Assembly: GCF_011007365.1 (NCBI RefSeq)
Contig: NZ_WFKM01000015.1
Coordinates: 62,001-126,000 of the forward strand
DNA: 64,000 nucleotides
Reading direction: 5' to 3'
Origin: Sphingobacterium sp. xlx-96
GTDB lineage: Bacteria > Bacteroidota > Bacteroidia > Sphingobacteriales > Sphingobacteriaceae
Shown: positions 8,945 to 16,324 of the stretch, one piece after another
How positions within the stretch are numbered: position 1 is the stretch's first letter
Layout: each line of letters begins with the position of its first letter
Program-made: the position numbers and the translations under genes
Notes under the pieces: generated by a model
Told to the model about the DNA's origin: nothing
The model's input: only the letters and a program-made list of their open reading frames with translations
Databases searched by the model: none

Positions 8945-9235
8945 TTACTTACTAAATATTTTTCTAAAAACCAACTTCCCGTACTGCCAAGTCAAGCCAA
9001 ATATATTCTCATTGGTAATATCGGAGGCGAGGGACGGGGGTAACAATTCGTAAACGCTGAGTCCGAAGTAGCTGGCTATGGTGTATACCTGCTCTACTTT
9101 GAGCTTGGTCTCATTACGTTCGATCTTGGAATAGGCTGCCTGCGACATATTCAACTCATACGCCACGGCTTCCTGTGATATCTTCAACTCTTCGCGTTTC
9201 CTTCGGATATAATCGCCTAAATGCAACGATGCCAT
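8945..9235 (-). CDS. XRE-family regulator of the GG-peptide island (inferred)
   Basis: A 96-residue protein whose first ~65 residues form a Cro/CI helix-turn-helix: LGDYIRRKREELKISQEAVA followed by MSQAAYSKIERNETKLKVEQ. A short hydrophobic tail follows. It is transcribed divergently from the first GG-leader peptide gene (9398). The 160-bp gap between them holds three 15-bp operator-like palindromes, the same motif found at the promoters of the fusion-protein gene and the VanZ-like operon. I infer that this protein, or another HTH protein here, binds that motif. Autoregulation is likely. Confidence 0.8.
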   Translation of the reverse strand: MASLHLGDYIRRKREELKISQEAVAYELNMSQAAYSKIERNETKLKVEQVYTIASYFGLSVYELLPPSLASDITNENIFGLTWQYGKLVFRKIFSK

Positions 9236-9276
9236 ACCTAATACTATAAAATGGATTTACTCTCAATAATTTAATT

Positions 9277-9342
9277 ATAACCTAGCGTTATGAAAAATAG
9301 TCTGATTACAACGTGAGGTTGTACGATATAACCTAGGGTTGT
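9277..9342. promoter_or_regulatory. three operator palindromes (AYAAC-N5-GTTRT)
   Basis: Three 15-bp dyads lie between the XRE gene and the first GG peptide: ATAACCTAGCGTTAT (9277-9291), ACAACGTGAGGTTGT (9308-9322) and ATAACCTAGGGTTGT (9328-9342). They share half-sites AYAAC and GTTRT with a 5-bp centre. The same motif recurs at 10240, 17055 and 19006. Confidence 0.7.
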
Positions 9343-9397
9343 GGTCTACCTTTCGGCTTTGCCACAATTTTGTCGTAGTTAAAATTAAGGAATAATT

Positions 9398-9544
9398 ATG
9401 AAAACGACAATTAAACAATTAAAGCTAGTTGATTTAACAACTACAGAGCAGATCGAAATCGATGGCGGTAGTGAACGTAAGGACGAGAAACAGACCAATA
9501 TATTAGAGTTATTATGGGCTAAACTTACAGGAGCTACTGACTAA
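9398..9544 (+). CDS. GG-leader peptide (bacteriocin-like), first copy
   Basis: A 48-residue ORF: a leader of 24 residues ending in EIDGG (IKQLKLVDLTTTEQIEIDGG), then a short charged core starting SERKDEKQ and ending in GATD. Leaders with Leu at spaced positions, an acidic end and Gly-Gly are recognised by C39-peptidase ABC exporters, which cleave after GG. The core is hydrophilic, unlike the later cores. It lies downstream of the operator cluster and its 3' end overlaps the converging rhomboid gene by 11 bp. A signalling role rather than killing is possible. Confidence 0.7.
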   Translation: MKTTIKQLKLVDLTTTEQIEIDGGSERKDEKQTNILELLWAKLTGATD

Positions 9545-10190
9545 AAATAAAATCAATTATTTCGACCACAGCACTTGGTCTTACAAAGAAACCTAGAATA
9601 CCACCAATAAAATAAGCGGACAAATGTAATCGAGAGTTTACTATTCTATTGCGATTCAAAACAGACAAAAGAAAAACAATGACAAGGCCAAATAACCAAT
9701 TATGAAACATATTTGTCACAAATGGAAGTATAAAATTACCCATCTTTTGCAATGGAAAAAACAAGGCTGAAAAACCATACAGTCCAAAAGATAAACCGGA
9801 AGCACCTACAGCAGTAAAGATAAAGTCATCTTTTTTGGACAAGGTTTGTACTACATTAGGTAATACGATCAAAGCAAACCAGAGTATCGGGCTCCATACA
9901 TAAGCTGCAAACAGACCATACTCTTGATCGATATTCCCGAACATGTCGTAACCCAATCCATAAATGATCAATAGATTGTTTATCAAATGTAACCAATTGC
10001 GGTGTACAAATGCCGAGGTGAGTAGCGTATGCAGGCGCTTGCCTCGGTATACTTCGTAGGGATGCAGCAGCAAAGCGTGAAAATAAGGTTTATGATAAAA
10101 TCCAATGACACTGCTCACGAGCATGATCGGCACCACTATGTACGAATAGGGAGCCTCAGCAAAGGTCGGGAAGATATCAAACAAGGACAT
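9534..10190 (-). CDS. rhomboid-family intramembrane serine protease
   Basis: A 218-residue polytopic protein from ATG 10190; the longer frame to 10226 starts at a TTG and overlaps a -7-like TATCTTTC, so the ATG is preferred. Rhomboid hallmarks are RLHTLLTSAFVHRNWLHLIN with HxxxN in the second segment, the catalytic serine in VGASGLSFG, and the catalytic histidine in RLHLSAYFIGGILG. It should cleave membrane-embedded substrates. It is divergent from the fusion-protein gene, and an operator palindrome lies between them, so it belongs to the GG-peptide island regulon. Confidence 0.85.
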   Translation of the reverse strand: MSLFDIFPTFAEAPYSYIVVPIMLVSSVIGFYHKPYFHALLLHPYEVYRGKRLHTLLTSAFVHRNWLHLINNLLIIYGLGYDMFGNIDQEYGLFAAYVWSPILWFALIVLPNVVQTLSKKDDFIFTAVGASGLSFGLYGFSALFFPLQKMGNFILPFVTNMFHNWLFGLVIVFLLSVLNRNRIVNSRLHLSAYFIGGILGFFVRPSAVVEIIDFIFSQ

Positions 10191-10239
10191 GTCTAGAATA
10201 CCATTTACAGGAGAAAGATAGGGCAAACAATTTTAAAAT

Positions 10240-10254
10240 ACAACCCTAGGTTGT
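10240..10254. promoter_or_regulatory. operator palindrome
   Basis: ACAACCCTAGGTTGT, in the 100-bp gap between the divergent rhomboid and fusion-protein genes. Same 15-bp dyad as at 9308-9342. Confidence 0.7.
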
Positions 10255-10292
10255 GGTGAAAGTGTTTTCTCTTGCAGAGATTTGAGATAAAT

Positions 10293-11390
10293 ATGCGAAA
10301 GACTATAATCATATATCAGATCCTTCTTCTTGGCATTGCACTAGCCGTTGTAGCCTTACCCTTGATCAAGGTCCCCATCTCGGTATCGGCACGGGGCACG
10401 GTACGTCCCAATCAGGAAAACACCAAGATTATCTCTTTGGTCAGTGGCCGTATTATAAAGTCGGCACTATATACCAATAACCAATTGGTGCATCAAGGCG
10501 ACACCCTCTTGATCATCACCTCCGAGACACTTCATAGCAAAAAAGACTATCAGCAGCAGATGCGCCAGGATTACGAATCACAGTTACGTGATCTTAAGAG
10601 CCTGGTCAACCATACCCCACAGGCAGTACAGACTGGGCTGTATCAACTAGAATGGTCCGCATTGCAGCAGAGGCTATCGGAGATACAGACACAGATTACG
10701 CTAGCCAAAAAAGAACTGGATCGCAACAGCACTTTGTATCAGGATGGTGTGATTTCGCTTGCCGAGTACGAAAAGACCTTATACCAGCACGAGCAATTGC
10801 AAGGACAGCGGAACGCACTCCGCGAACAGCAGTTTGCCACATGGCAGAGCAAGAAGCGGGAATTGGAACAACAGCTGATCTCCCTGTCCTCCGATGTGGC
10901 TACCCTAGATATCGAAGCAGACAATTATATTGTCAAAGCACCTGTGACAGGCCGGATCACTAACCTTCAAGGATTTCAAAGCGGAAATCACCTAATGCAG
11001 GGCCAGCACCTTGCTGATATCTCGGTCGAAGACGCACTCGTCGCCGAGTGCCTTGTCCCCACCTCTGCCATCGGATACATACAGACAGGCCAAGCCGTAA
11101 AATTTCAGATAGACACCTACCACTATAACCAATGGGGCATGCTGGACGGCGAGGTACTCGACATCAATAATAATCTAATGACGAACGAACAGACCGGAGA
11201 ATCTTACTTTGTCGTACGTTGCAAATTGGCACAGCACCACCTGTCGCTCAAGAATGGATATCGGGGTCAGGTAGGTAAGGGCAATACCTATACCGCCCGA
11301 TTCTATCTGACAGACCGCACACTGTGGCAACTGCTCTTTGACAAGGTAGACGACTGGTTCAATCCTAATCTTAAAAATCAATATAGCTAA
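10293..11390 (+). CDS. HlyD-type membrane fusion protein for peptide export
   Basis: A 365-residue adaptor from the ATG at 10293; the frame is open to a TTG at 10272, but the ATG directly precedes the basic-then-hydrophobic N-terminus. Residues 3-25 form one membrane helix. Then come a biotinyl-lipoyl half (ARGTVRPNQENTKIISLVSG), a long coiled coil (KKELDRNSTLYQDGVISLAE), the second lipoyl half (NYIVKAPVTGRITNL) and a beta-barrel C-terminus. Such proteins couple a bacteriocin ABC exporter to the envelope. No peptidase-containing ABC transporter lies in the window. Confidence 0.87.
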   Translation: MRKTIIIYQILLLGIALAVVALPLIKVPISVSARGTVRPNQENTKIISLVSGRIIKSALYTNNQLVHQGDTLLIITSETLHSKKDYQQQMRQDYESQLRDLKSLVNHTPQAVQTGLYQLEWSALQQRLSEIQTQITLAKKELDRNSTLYQDGVISLAEYEKTLYQHEQLQGQRNALREQQFATWQSKKRELEQQLISLSSDVATLDIEADNYIVKAPVTGRITNLQGFQSGNHLMQGQHLADISVEDALVAECLVPTSAIGYIQTGQAVKFQIDTYHYNQWGMLDGEVLDINNNLMTNEQTGESYFVVRCKLAQHHLSLKNGYRGQVGKGNTYTARFYLTDRTLWQLLFDKVDDWFNPNLKNQYS

Positions 11391-11404
11391 AGGAGGAATA
11401 AGAT

Positions 11405-11722
11405 ATGACTGTTTTTAAATACATCGACCGCATCAATCTGCTGGACAAGCTCATCAGCCAGCGCCGCACCGGTACACCTACCGACTTAGCGAGGCGGTTG
11501 GGGATTTCAGTATCTCGCCTGTACGTCATCATTGATGAGCTAAAAGGTAAAGGAGCCCCTGTTGGCTATTGTCGTAAGCTTTTGAGCTATTATTATGCGT
11601 ACGACTTTTCGATATCTATTACGGTGCAAATGCAGAATCTCAGCCTTGATGATCACCGTCATATCTCCGGCGGCCATAATTTATTTTCAATCTTTTTGCC
11701 CACTACTGTTTTTATAGAGTGA
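11405..11722 (+). CDS. small helix-turn-helix protein
   Basis: A 105-residue protein preceded by a good Shine-Dalgarno (GGAGGAA, 7 nt before the ATG), 14 bp after the fusion-protein stop, so probably cotranscribed. The N-terminal 60 residues form a winged-helix/HTH_11-type domain: IDRINLLDKLISQRRTGTPT, then LARRLGISVSRLYVIIDEL. The rest (YYYAYDFSISIT and onward) is unassigned. The end overlaps sequence duplicated at 17145-17170. Similar small HTH proteins accompany peptide-secretion islands in this phylum (recalled, not checked). It may regulate the peptides that follow. Confidence 0.7.
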   Translation: MTVFKYIDRINLLDKLISQRRTGTPTDLARRLGISVSRLYVIIDELKGKGAPVGYCRKLLSYYYAYDFSISITVQMQNLSLDDHRHISGGHNLFSIFLPTTVFIE

Positions 11723-11818
11723 GCGGACATAACTTAGTCCTGTTGATCAACGAAACAAGCAGGATCCGAAAAGGCTTAGTAATAGAGTAGGAACTAATTT
11801 ATAAATCAATAAAAAATG
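11716..11818 (+). repeat. duplicated 5' region of GG-peptide genes
   Basis: The sequence before this peptide gene (ATAACTTAGT, GTTGATCAAC, GGCTTAGTAATAGAGTAGG, then AATAAAAAATGAG) reappears before the gene at 16325 (from about 16190). Its last ~40 bp reappear before the gene at 14652. Conservation outside the ORF marks it as a shared promoter/leader module copied with the peptides. Confidence 0.75.
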
Positions 11819-11998
11819 AGTACATTAGATTTAAACAAAATGGGACTTCAAGAATTGAGTTCTACAGAAGTGGTAGAAGTTGAAGGAGGGATATTTCCTA
11901 TTGTTATAGCGGGTGTGGTAATATCTGGAAAAACTGCTGCTTGGATTGCTGCTGGAAGCATATTTGCTGCTGGAGTTTATGCCGGGCTAACGGAGTAA
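11816..11998 (+). CDS. GG-leader bacteriocin-like peptide
   Basis: A 60-residue peptide. Its 25-residue leader has LDLNKMGLQEL and ends VVEVEGG; cleavage after GG leaves a 35-residue core. The core is hydrophobic and rich in Ala, Gly, Ile and Val (FPIVIAGVVISGKTAAWIAA), resembling membrane-inserting unmodified bacteriocins. The leader is identical to that of the peptide at 16325, while the cores are unrelated. It follows the small HTH gene by about 90 bp. Activity is inferred from leader and composition. Confidence 0.8.
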   Translation: MSTLDLNKMGLQELSSTEVVEVEGGIFPIVIAGVVISGKTAAWIAAGSIFAAGVYAGLTE

Positions 11999-12135
11999 AA
12001 CATTTCAAACGAAAACCTTAGCTTTATTTAAGTTGCTATACAACATACGATAAAAAAGCCAGTTAAAACATTCTGAATATTCCATCTCGGAACTTTAGAG
12101 ACAAATAATAAAAACTAATAATCAAACATTTACAT

Positions 12136-12303
12136 ATGAATATATTAAATTTGCAGGAACTTTCCGAAAAAGAAATGAACTCAATTGAAGGTGGATTTAT
12201 TGTTGAATTTATTGCAATCGGCGCTATAGCTGCCGCAGGAGTCGCTATCTATGAAGCAGGAAGATACACTGGATCATTTATTAAAAACCATGTTATCAAT
12301 TAG
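12136..12303 (+). CDS. GG-leader bacteriocin-like peptide
   Basis: A 55-residue ORF with a 20-residue leader (LNLQELSEKEMNSIEGG at its end) and a 35-residue hydrophobic core. The core contains IGAIAAAGVAIYEAGRYTGS and ends in IKNHVIN. The next gene, 6 bp downstream, encodes a leaderless membrane peptide clearly similar to this core, which suggests a toxin/immunity or two-component pair. The pair ends at a double hairpin terminator. Confidence 0.75.
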   Translation: MNILNLQELSEKEMNSIEGGFIVEFIAIGAIAAAGVAIYEAGRYTGSFIKNHVIN

Positions 12304-12309
12304 AAGATT

Positions 12310-12453
12310 ATGATAGATAAATTAAACATATTTATTGATTCGAATGGATTTACTTTTCAGTTCGTAAAAATTGGCTTACTAGCGTTGGCTGGGATTGTTT
12401 TATTTGAATTGGGAAAATACGTTGGCTCAATTCTGAAGTTAATTTTTCTTTAA
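12310..12453 (+). CDS. leaderless membrane peptide resembling the adjacent core (possible immunity)
   Basis: A 47-residue ORF, 6 bp after the preceding stop. It has no GG leader; residues 19-40 form one membrane helix. Aligned with the upstream core it keeps F-x3-F, I-G, A-x-A-G, E-x-G-[RK]-Y-x-G-S and a following Lys: here IGLLALAGIVLFELGKYVGS. Immunity by mimicry, or a second subunit of a two-peptide bacteriocin, are both possible. The sequence alone does not decide. Confidence 0.65.
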   Translation: MIDKLNIFIDSNGFTFQFVKIGLLALAGIVLFELGKYVGSILKLIFL

Positions 12454-12464
12454 TTCAAAGAATG

Positions 12465-12551
12465 TAATATTGTTCAGGCCATTGCCTGAACAATATCTCG
12501 AACTATTTTTAGCTTCTTTCCAAAAGCTAAAAATAGTTCTTTAATTTTTTC
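12465..12551 (+). terminator. two consecutive hairpins, second an intrinsic terminator
   Basis: First hairpin: TATTGTTCAGGC pairs with GCCTGAACAATA around a 4-nt loop (12467-12495). Second: AACTATTTTTAGCTT pairs with AAGCTAAAAATAGTT (12501-12539) and is followed by TTAATTTTTT. The second is a good terminator for the two-gene unit above; the first may be a processing or pausing hairpin. Confidence 0.75.
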
Positions 12552-12563
12552 AGAAGAGAAGAG

Positions 12564-12734
12564 AATTTAAACAATCTTGGTGTTCAGGAATTGAATACTA
12601 AGGAAATGGTAGAAGTTGAGGGAGGGTGGATTATTCCTGCAATAACCATTGCTGGTGCATTGATCTACCTATATAATGAAGGGGATGATTTTATTAAAGG
12701 AGTAAAAGAAGGCTTCGATAGCATTGTTAATTAA
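12564..12734 (+). pseudogene. GG-leader peptide without a start codon
   Basis: In frame from 12564 are ENLNNLGVQELNTKEMVEV then EGG, and a core starting WIIPAITIAGALIYLYNEGD and ending DSIVN. The frame opens after a stop at 12534, but no ATG, GTG or TTG occurs before the leader. The start region appears lost or replaced by the terminator just upstream. Either this is a decayed cassette or a non-standard start (ATT) is used. Confidence 0.65.
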
Positions 12735-12746
12735 TTTTTTCACACT

Positions 12747-12947
12747 ATGAGAATTGAAGATATAGATGTCATTATGATGACAGTAGACGAACAGCAACAA
12801 GTTAATGGTGGAGACGATTTTTTACGTGATTTAGGACAATTATTCGGCAAGGGAGTGGGAGCTCTTTGGCTAGGATTAAAGTCATTCTCAGAAGCTCAAG
12901 AAAGAGAATTGGATGGTATAAGTGGACCTAGTGCTAGACGTCATTAA
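12747..12947 (+). CDS. GG-leader bacteriocin-like peptide, divergent leader
   Basis: A 66-residue peptide. The leader (IDVIMMTVDEQQQVNGG, residues 6-22) fits the GG pattern but is unrelated to the LDLNKMGL type. The core begins DDFLRDLGQLFGKGVGALWL and has an amphipathic Gly-rich helix with a Trp, then a polar Ser/Arg/His tail. It lies 12 bp after the start-less copy and could be translated from the same message. A 35-residue membrane peptide gene follows at 13008. Confidence 0.7.
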   Translation: MRIEDIDVIMMTVDEQQQVNGGDDFLRDLGQLFGKGVGALWLGLKSFSEAQERELDGISGPSARRH

Positions 12948-13007
12948 TAAAAGAAAAATAGGATAGACATTTACTATCCCATTTTGAATAGTAAATTTCA
13001 ATCTATT

Positions 13008-13115
13008 ATGCAAAATATCGAGAATCAAAACAAAAAACTTCGACGAGAGAATATCATACTAAAAATATGGTTCGTATTATCATTGATAATTTATTTGTAT
13101 AACTTTTATGCTTAA
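13008..13115 (+). CDS. 35-residue membrane peptide, possible immunity
   Basis: A short ORF with a basic coiled N-terminus (QNIENQNKKLRRENI) and one membrane helix (LKIWFVLSLIIYLYNFYA). It has no GG leader. Its position 60 bp after a GG-peptide gene repeats the peptide-then-membrane-peptide pattern seen at 12310 and 13795. The role is inferred from context; the ORF is short enough to be chance. Confidence 0.45.
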   Translation: MQNIENQNKKLRRENIILKIWFVLSLIIYLYNFYA

Positions 13116-13392
13116 AACACTTTGAATTTAGCACTATGAAAATGCTGTACAATTTATTTAAAAACACATCCTTGAGTTCGTAGATGAGCATTAAGCTGCC
13201 GAGATTTGTACTTATTTACTGAACATGAAAAGACGGGTACAGATCAAATAGCATAACAGCTGCGACGCTGGCTCAGACCGAGCACGCGAAGGAATAGTAC
13301 ACTTGTAGGTCAATCCTTTAGATAACCAACCCTATACGATCTTTGAGTTTTAGAATTGAGGGATAATATGCTTGTTATTTTTGGAATACATA

Positions 13393-13539
13393 ATGAAAAG
13401 AAACATCTATTGTAGCTTAGAAAAAGAAAGGTCAAAGCGCTTAACTAGGCTTATATTCATCGTAAGCGTAATGATAATCTTACTAGGGGAATTATCAGAG
13501 TTTGTGGGGTTCTTAATCGGACTGACATTACGCCCTTAG
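13393..13539 (+). CDS. 48-residue membrane peptide
   Basis: The ORF has a basic N-terminal third (KRNIYCSLEKERSKRLTRL) and a hydrophobic remainder (IFIVSVMIILLGELSEFVGF), ending LTLRP. It has no GG leader. It sits in a stretch otherwise empty between 13116 and 13611, upstream of a start-less GG-peptide copy. It may be an orphan immunity gene. Confidence is limited by size. Confidence 0.45.
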   Translation: MKRNIYCSLEKERSKRLTRLIFIVSVMIILLGELSEFVGFLIGLTLRP

Positions 13540-13610
13540 CCTAGGCAAACCAAGGTATCAGCCTCTAGTAAAACGAGTAGCTAAAGAAAGGCAAGAGTAT
13601 CGACATATCC

Positions 13611-13811
13611 GGTGCCCCAAACTCAAGGCCGTATAGAGAGAGTTTAGATTTAAACAACATTGGTGTTCAGGAATTGAATGCTAAGGAAATTCTAGAAGTT
13701 GAGGGAGGAATTTGGCCATATATAATTGGAGCCTTAATTGGCGCAGCTTTCACCCAAGACCTCGATAAAATGAAAGAGGCTTACCAAAAAGGATATGACG
13801 CAGCATCATAA
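13611..13811 (+). pseudogene. GG-leader peptide without a start codon, with insert
   Basis: The in-frame sequence reads APNSRPYRESLDLNNIGVQE, then LNAKEILEVEGG and a core starting IWPYIIGALIGAAFTQDLDK. The frame is open only back to 13581 and holds no ATG, GTG or TTG. The APNSRPYRES block is shared with the intact gene at 14652, where it follows an ATG. This copy therefore looks truncated by recombination at the inserted block. The core is intact and ends 17 bp inside the next gene. Confidence 0.65.
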
Positions 13812-13932
13812 AACGAAAAGAAAAAAAATTATAAATTCACTAATTATAATACTAATTGTAGCTTGTTTAGTTGTCTTATTACAACTTGATATAGACAATG
13901 CTATCAACTGGTTAAAAAATATATTTAAATGA
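13795..13932 (+). CDS. 45-residue membrane peptide between two GG peptides
   Basis: The ORF starts inside the end of the preceding peptide frame and its stop overlaps the next ATG (ATGA at 13929-13932), implying translational coupling. It has a basic N-terminus (TQHHKTKRKK), a membrane helix (IINSLIIILIVACLVVLLQL) and a short C-terminal amphipathic helix (NAINWLKNIFK). It has no GG leader. The tight packing supports a real gene and a possible immunity function for one of its neighbours. Confidence 0.6.
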   Translation: MTQHHKTKRKKIINSLIIILIVACLVVLLQLDIDNAINWLKNIFK

Positions 13933-14123
13933 AAAACATTAATAAAACACATCAGTTAGAAGAGCTGAATAATAAAGAAATGATCAATATCGAAGGTGGC
14001 TGGAATTTGCTCGAGTATGTCGCCATGGGCATTGGCGATATCCATGGCAAGTTAGATAAGGCCCCAACGGGAGACTATCAATATTCCGGATTCCAAGCTT
14101 ACGAAAGTGCTACTAGAGTCTAA
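13929..14123 (+). CDS. GG-leader peptide
   Basis: A 64-residue peptide coupled by ATGA overlap to the upstream membrane peptide. The leader ends LEELNNKEMINIEGG at residue 24. The 40-residue core, starting WNLLEYVAMGIGDIHGKLDK, is more polar than its neighbours and has several Tyr and Gly residues in the C-terminal half. This core may act in a pair with another peptide or as a signal; function is inferred from the leader only. Confidence 0.7.
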   Translation: MKNINKTHQLEELNNKEMINIEGGWNLLEYVAMGIGDIHGKLDKAPTGDYQYSGFQAYESATRV

Positions 14124-14651
14124 TAATATTTATTAGTACCGTATACAAAAGTGTTAAAATAAGAAGGGTTGAAGACAAAAAACAATGATTTGACTCTTCT
14201 TATCTTGTTTATTGTAATATATTAGGCCCTAATATATCCCTTTTGCTGACAACTTAAAGATGAATTACAACACGATTTCACTTCCAAAAGGTACACGAAG
14301 CAAGACAATTCTCCGGAAAACACACCAAAGAGTATATTTCACCCGTTGTGCATTTTAAATAATGTTGATTTTTAAATTATTGATATTTCGTTGGAATAAG
14401 TTTTTGTTGATGTACTGAATGATTGTCATTGCGGAGGAGCAAGAATATAGTGAGAACGATAATAGAATTCCTTCTTATTATTGTCATAGCAGTAATATTC
14501 TCCATCATTGAATGACCAAACTCTTCATTTTATAGGCAAGATGTTTCCGACCATTCGATAGAAGGAAAGAATAGATTCGATCCCATTAAAATATATAGCT
14601 CAGCGAAAACAACCTGTAAAGAGTAGGAACTAATTTATAAATCAATAAAAA
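14124..14651 (+). other. intergenic region with one very short membrane ORF
   Basis: No gene-sized ORF. At 14450-14515 a GTG-started ORF preceded by GGAGGAG would make a 21-residue hydrophobic peptide (RTIIEFLLIIVIAVIFSIIE). Such a peptide would fit the pattern of small membrane partners, but it is too short to call firmly. The last 40 bp repeat the 5' module of the peptide gene at 11816. Confidence 0.4.
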
Positions 14652-14867
14652 ATGAGTAATTTTATACGTCACACGGCCCCAAACTCAAGGCCATATAGAG
14701 AGAGTTTAGATTTAAACAAAATGGGACTTCATGAATTGAACACTGAGGAAATGGTAGAAGTTGAGGGTGGTGCCCTTTTTAAAGCGAAAGGATTATTAAG
14801 CTGGGTGTTTGGCGCTAATTCTCGGAGTGATGTTGAAATAGAGGTTTTAGGCTGGGAAATTAAGTAA
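14652..14867 (+). CDS. GG-leader peptide with N-terminal insertion
   Basis: A 71-residue peptide. Its 5' untranslated sequence and first codons match those at 11816. About 45 bp are then inserted in frame, coding for NFIRHTAPNSRPYRES, before the standard leader LDLNKMGLHELNTEEMVEV ending EGG. The core is ALFKAKGLLSWVFGANSRSD plus a short tail. The insert block is also present at the start-less copy near 13612. Whether an exporter still recognises the lengthened leader is unclear; the processing site itself is unchanged. Confidence 0.7.
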   Translation: MSNFIRHTAPNSRPYRESLDLNKMGLHELNTEEMVEVEGGALFKAKGLLSWVFGANSRSDVEIEVLGWEIK

Positions 14868-14896
14868 CTTGAAAAAGTAGTTCCCATCGTATGGGA

Positions 14897-14940
14897 CTGG
14901 CCGTTAGTTTTCTGAGAGGGTTCTAACGGCCTTATTAAAT
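14897..14940 (+). terminator. terminator after GG-peptide gene
   Basis: Arms GGCCGTTAG (14899-14907) and CTAACGGCC (14923-14931) flank a 15-nt loop, followed by a T-rich stretch. Confidence 0.65.
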
Positions 14941-15032
14941 ATAATTATTTCAGTTCGTTAAAGCAAGATAAAATCATCGTGATTCGCCTGCTTCCGGATC
15001 AGAAAGGGGAATGAAAACCATATTATATACAA

Positions 15033-16127
15033 ATGAAAACACTCATAATCTTTATAACATTTATTTGCCTATCCAATCTGACTAATGGACAGATAAGAGT
15101 ATTAGATAGCTTGACATTAGAGCCTATATCAGGAGTAAACATCTATTTCGACGACGGTGAGTTATTGGCTATATCAAGTAGCGAAGGTCAGGTCAATATT
15201 AATAATATTCAGAACGAGACTAGAAACCTATCCCTACAGCATATTGGTTATGAAAATAAAGGGATTTCCTACGGGAGCTTCAAACAATCTGATCGTGTTT
15301 TATTAAAACCTCGACAGGTTGAGATCGAAGAGATAGGAGTCAATAATAAAGGAAATTCGGACTATGTGGTGTTAAAAGGATATTTTCGAACCCATGATAC
15401 CTTCAACAGTAAATCAAGATATTTTTATGACGGTTTGATCGCTTATTATATCCCCCTAAAAAATACAAAGGAGAAGGTAAGAAGGCAGCTGTTGGGATAT
15501 CGGCTCTACGCTAACCGGAGTAGCTTAGCGGAATATACGGAACTGTTTGGAAAATCTTTTACTGATCCACCTAAATTGCTAAGAATAGAGAAGGAATCAA
15601 TGTTAGAAAATTTGCCCAAAGGCAGTGTATTGGTAAATAATGGAAGTAAAAAGAAGATCGTGCAGAATGGTCAAAGCCTAGGTTTTATTCAAAAGACAAG
15701 TTCGGGCAATGTGCAAATTTATCTGGATGAAGTCCCTCCTAATAGTAAAGTTGCACGTAGTTTTTTTAGGATCAAGGGAGAGCAGTATAGAGGTATTACA
15801 ATGGCAAATTATGGACCTACGGACTTGGACAATCTACCGACACAAAATCTGTTGAGCAAAATAGTGACCAAGGTCGGTGCTGTGCAGCGTAAGAAGAAAG
15901 ATGGATTTACGCATATCGCAACATTTTCTGAATTCTACGTTACAGAGCGAGCTTATCTCATGGCAGACGAAGTAAAGGCTTTGGAAAATTCTTTCCAGAA
16001 AAGCATCTATTTAGAAGAGAAGAGTAGCTATTCAGAAAAATATTGGCTTGACTTAGATCGCCATGGTATCCCTCCATTGGCAATCGGTATTGACAAACAG
16101 CTTGGTAAAGATTTAAAAGAGTTGTAA
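15033..16127 (+). CDS. exported protein with carboxypeptidase-regulatory-like domain
   Basis: A 364-residue protein with a signal peptide (KTLIIFITFICLSNLTNG). Residues 20-95 form a CarboxypepD_reg-like beta-sandwich (IRVLDSLTLEPISGVNIYFD, LQHIGYENKGISYGSF, VLLKPRQVEIEEI). The remaining ~260 residues are typical of Bacteroidota outer-membrane-associated proteins of unknown function. It sits between two GG-peptide genes without an obvious operon partner. It may be an envelope protein of the island or an unrelated passenger. Confidence 0.65.
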   Translation: MKTLIIFITFICLSNLTNGQIRVLDSLTLEPISGVNIYFDDGELLAISSSEGQVNINNIQNETRNLSLQHIGYENKGISYGSFKQSDRVLLKPRQVEIEEIGVNNKGNSDYVVLKGYFRTHDTFNSKSRYFYDGLIAYYIPLKNTKEKVRRQLLGYRLYANRSSLAEYTELFGKSFTDPPKLLRIEKESMLENLPKGSVLVNNGSKKKIVQNGQSLGFIQKTSSGNVQIYLDEVPPNSKVARSFFRIKGEQYRGITMANYGPTDLDNLPTQNLLSKIVTKVGAVQRKKKDGFTHIATFSEFYVTERAYLMADEVKALENSFQKSIYLEEKSSYSEKYWLDLDRHGIPPLAIGIDKQLGKDLKEL

Positions 16128-16324
16128 AAAAAATTCTAGTAAATCGATGATTTTAGAAAGAATGCTTTTTTGTGCATTGAAGTCAGATAACTTAGTAGTG
16201 TTGATCAACAAAAAACTACAGGATTCGGCCGAAAGGTAGAGTAGCTTCGCTTCTATTAAAACAGAATTCTTCAGCGAAAACTGGCTTAGTAATAGAGTAG
16301 GGGTTAATTTTAAACTTAATAAAA

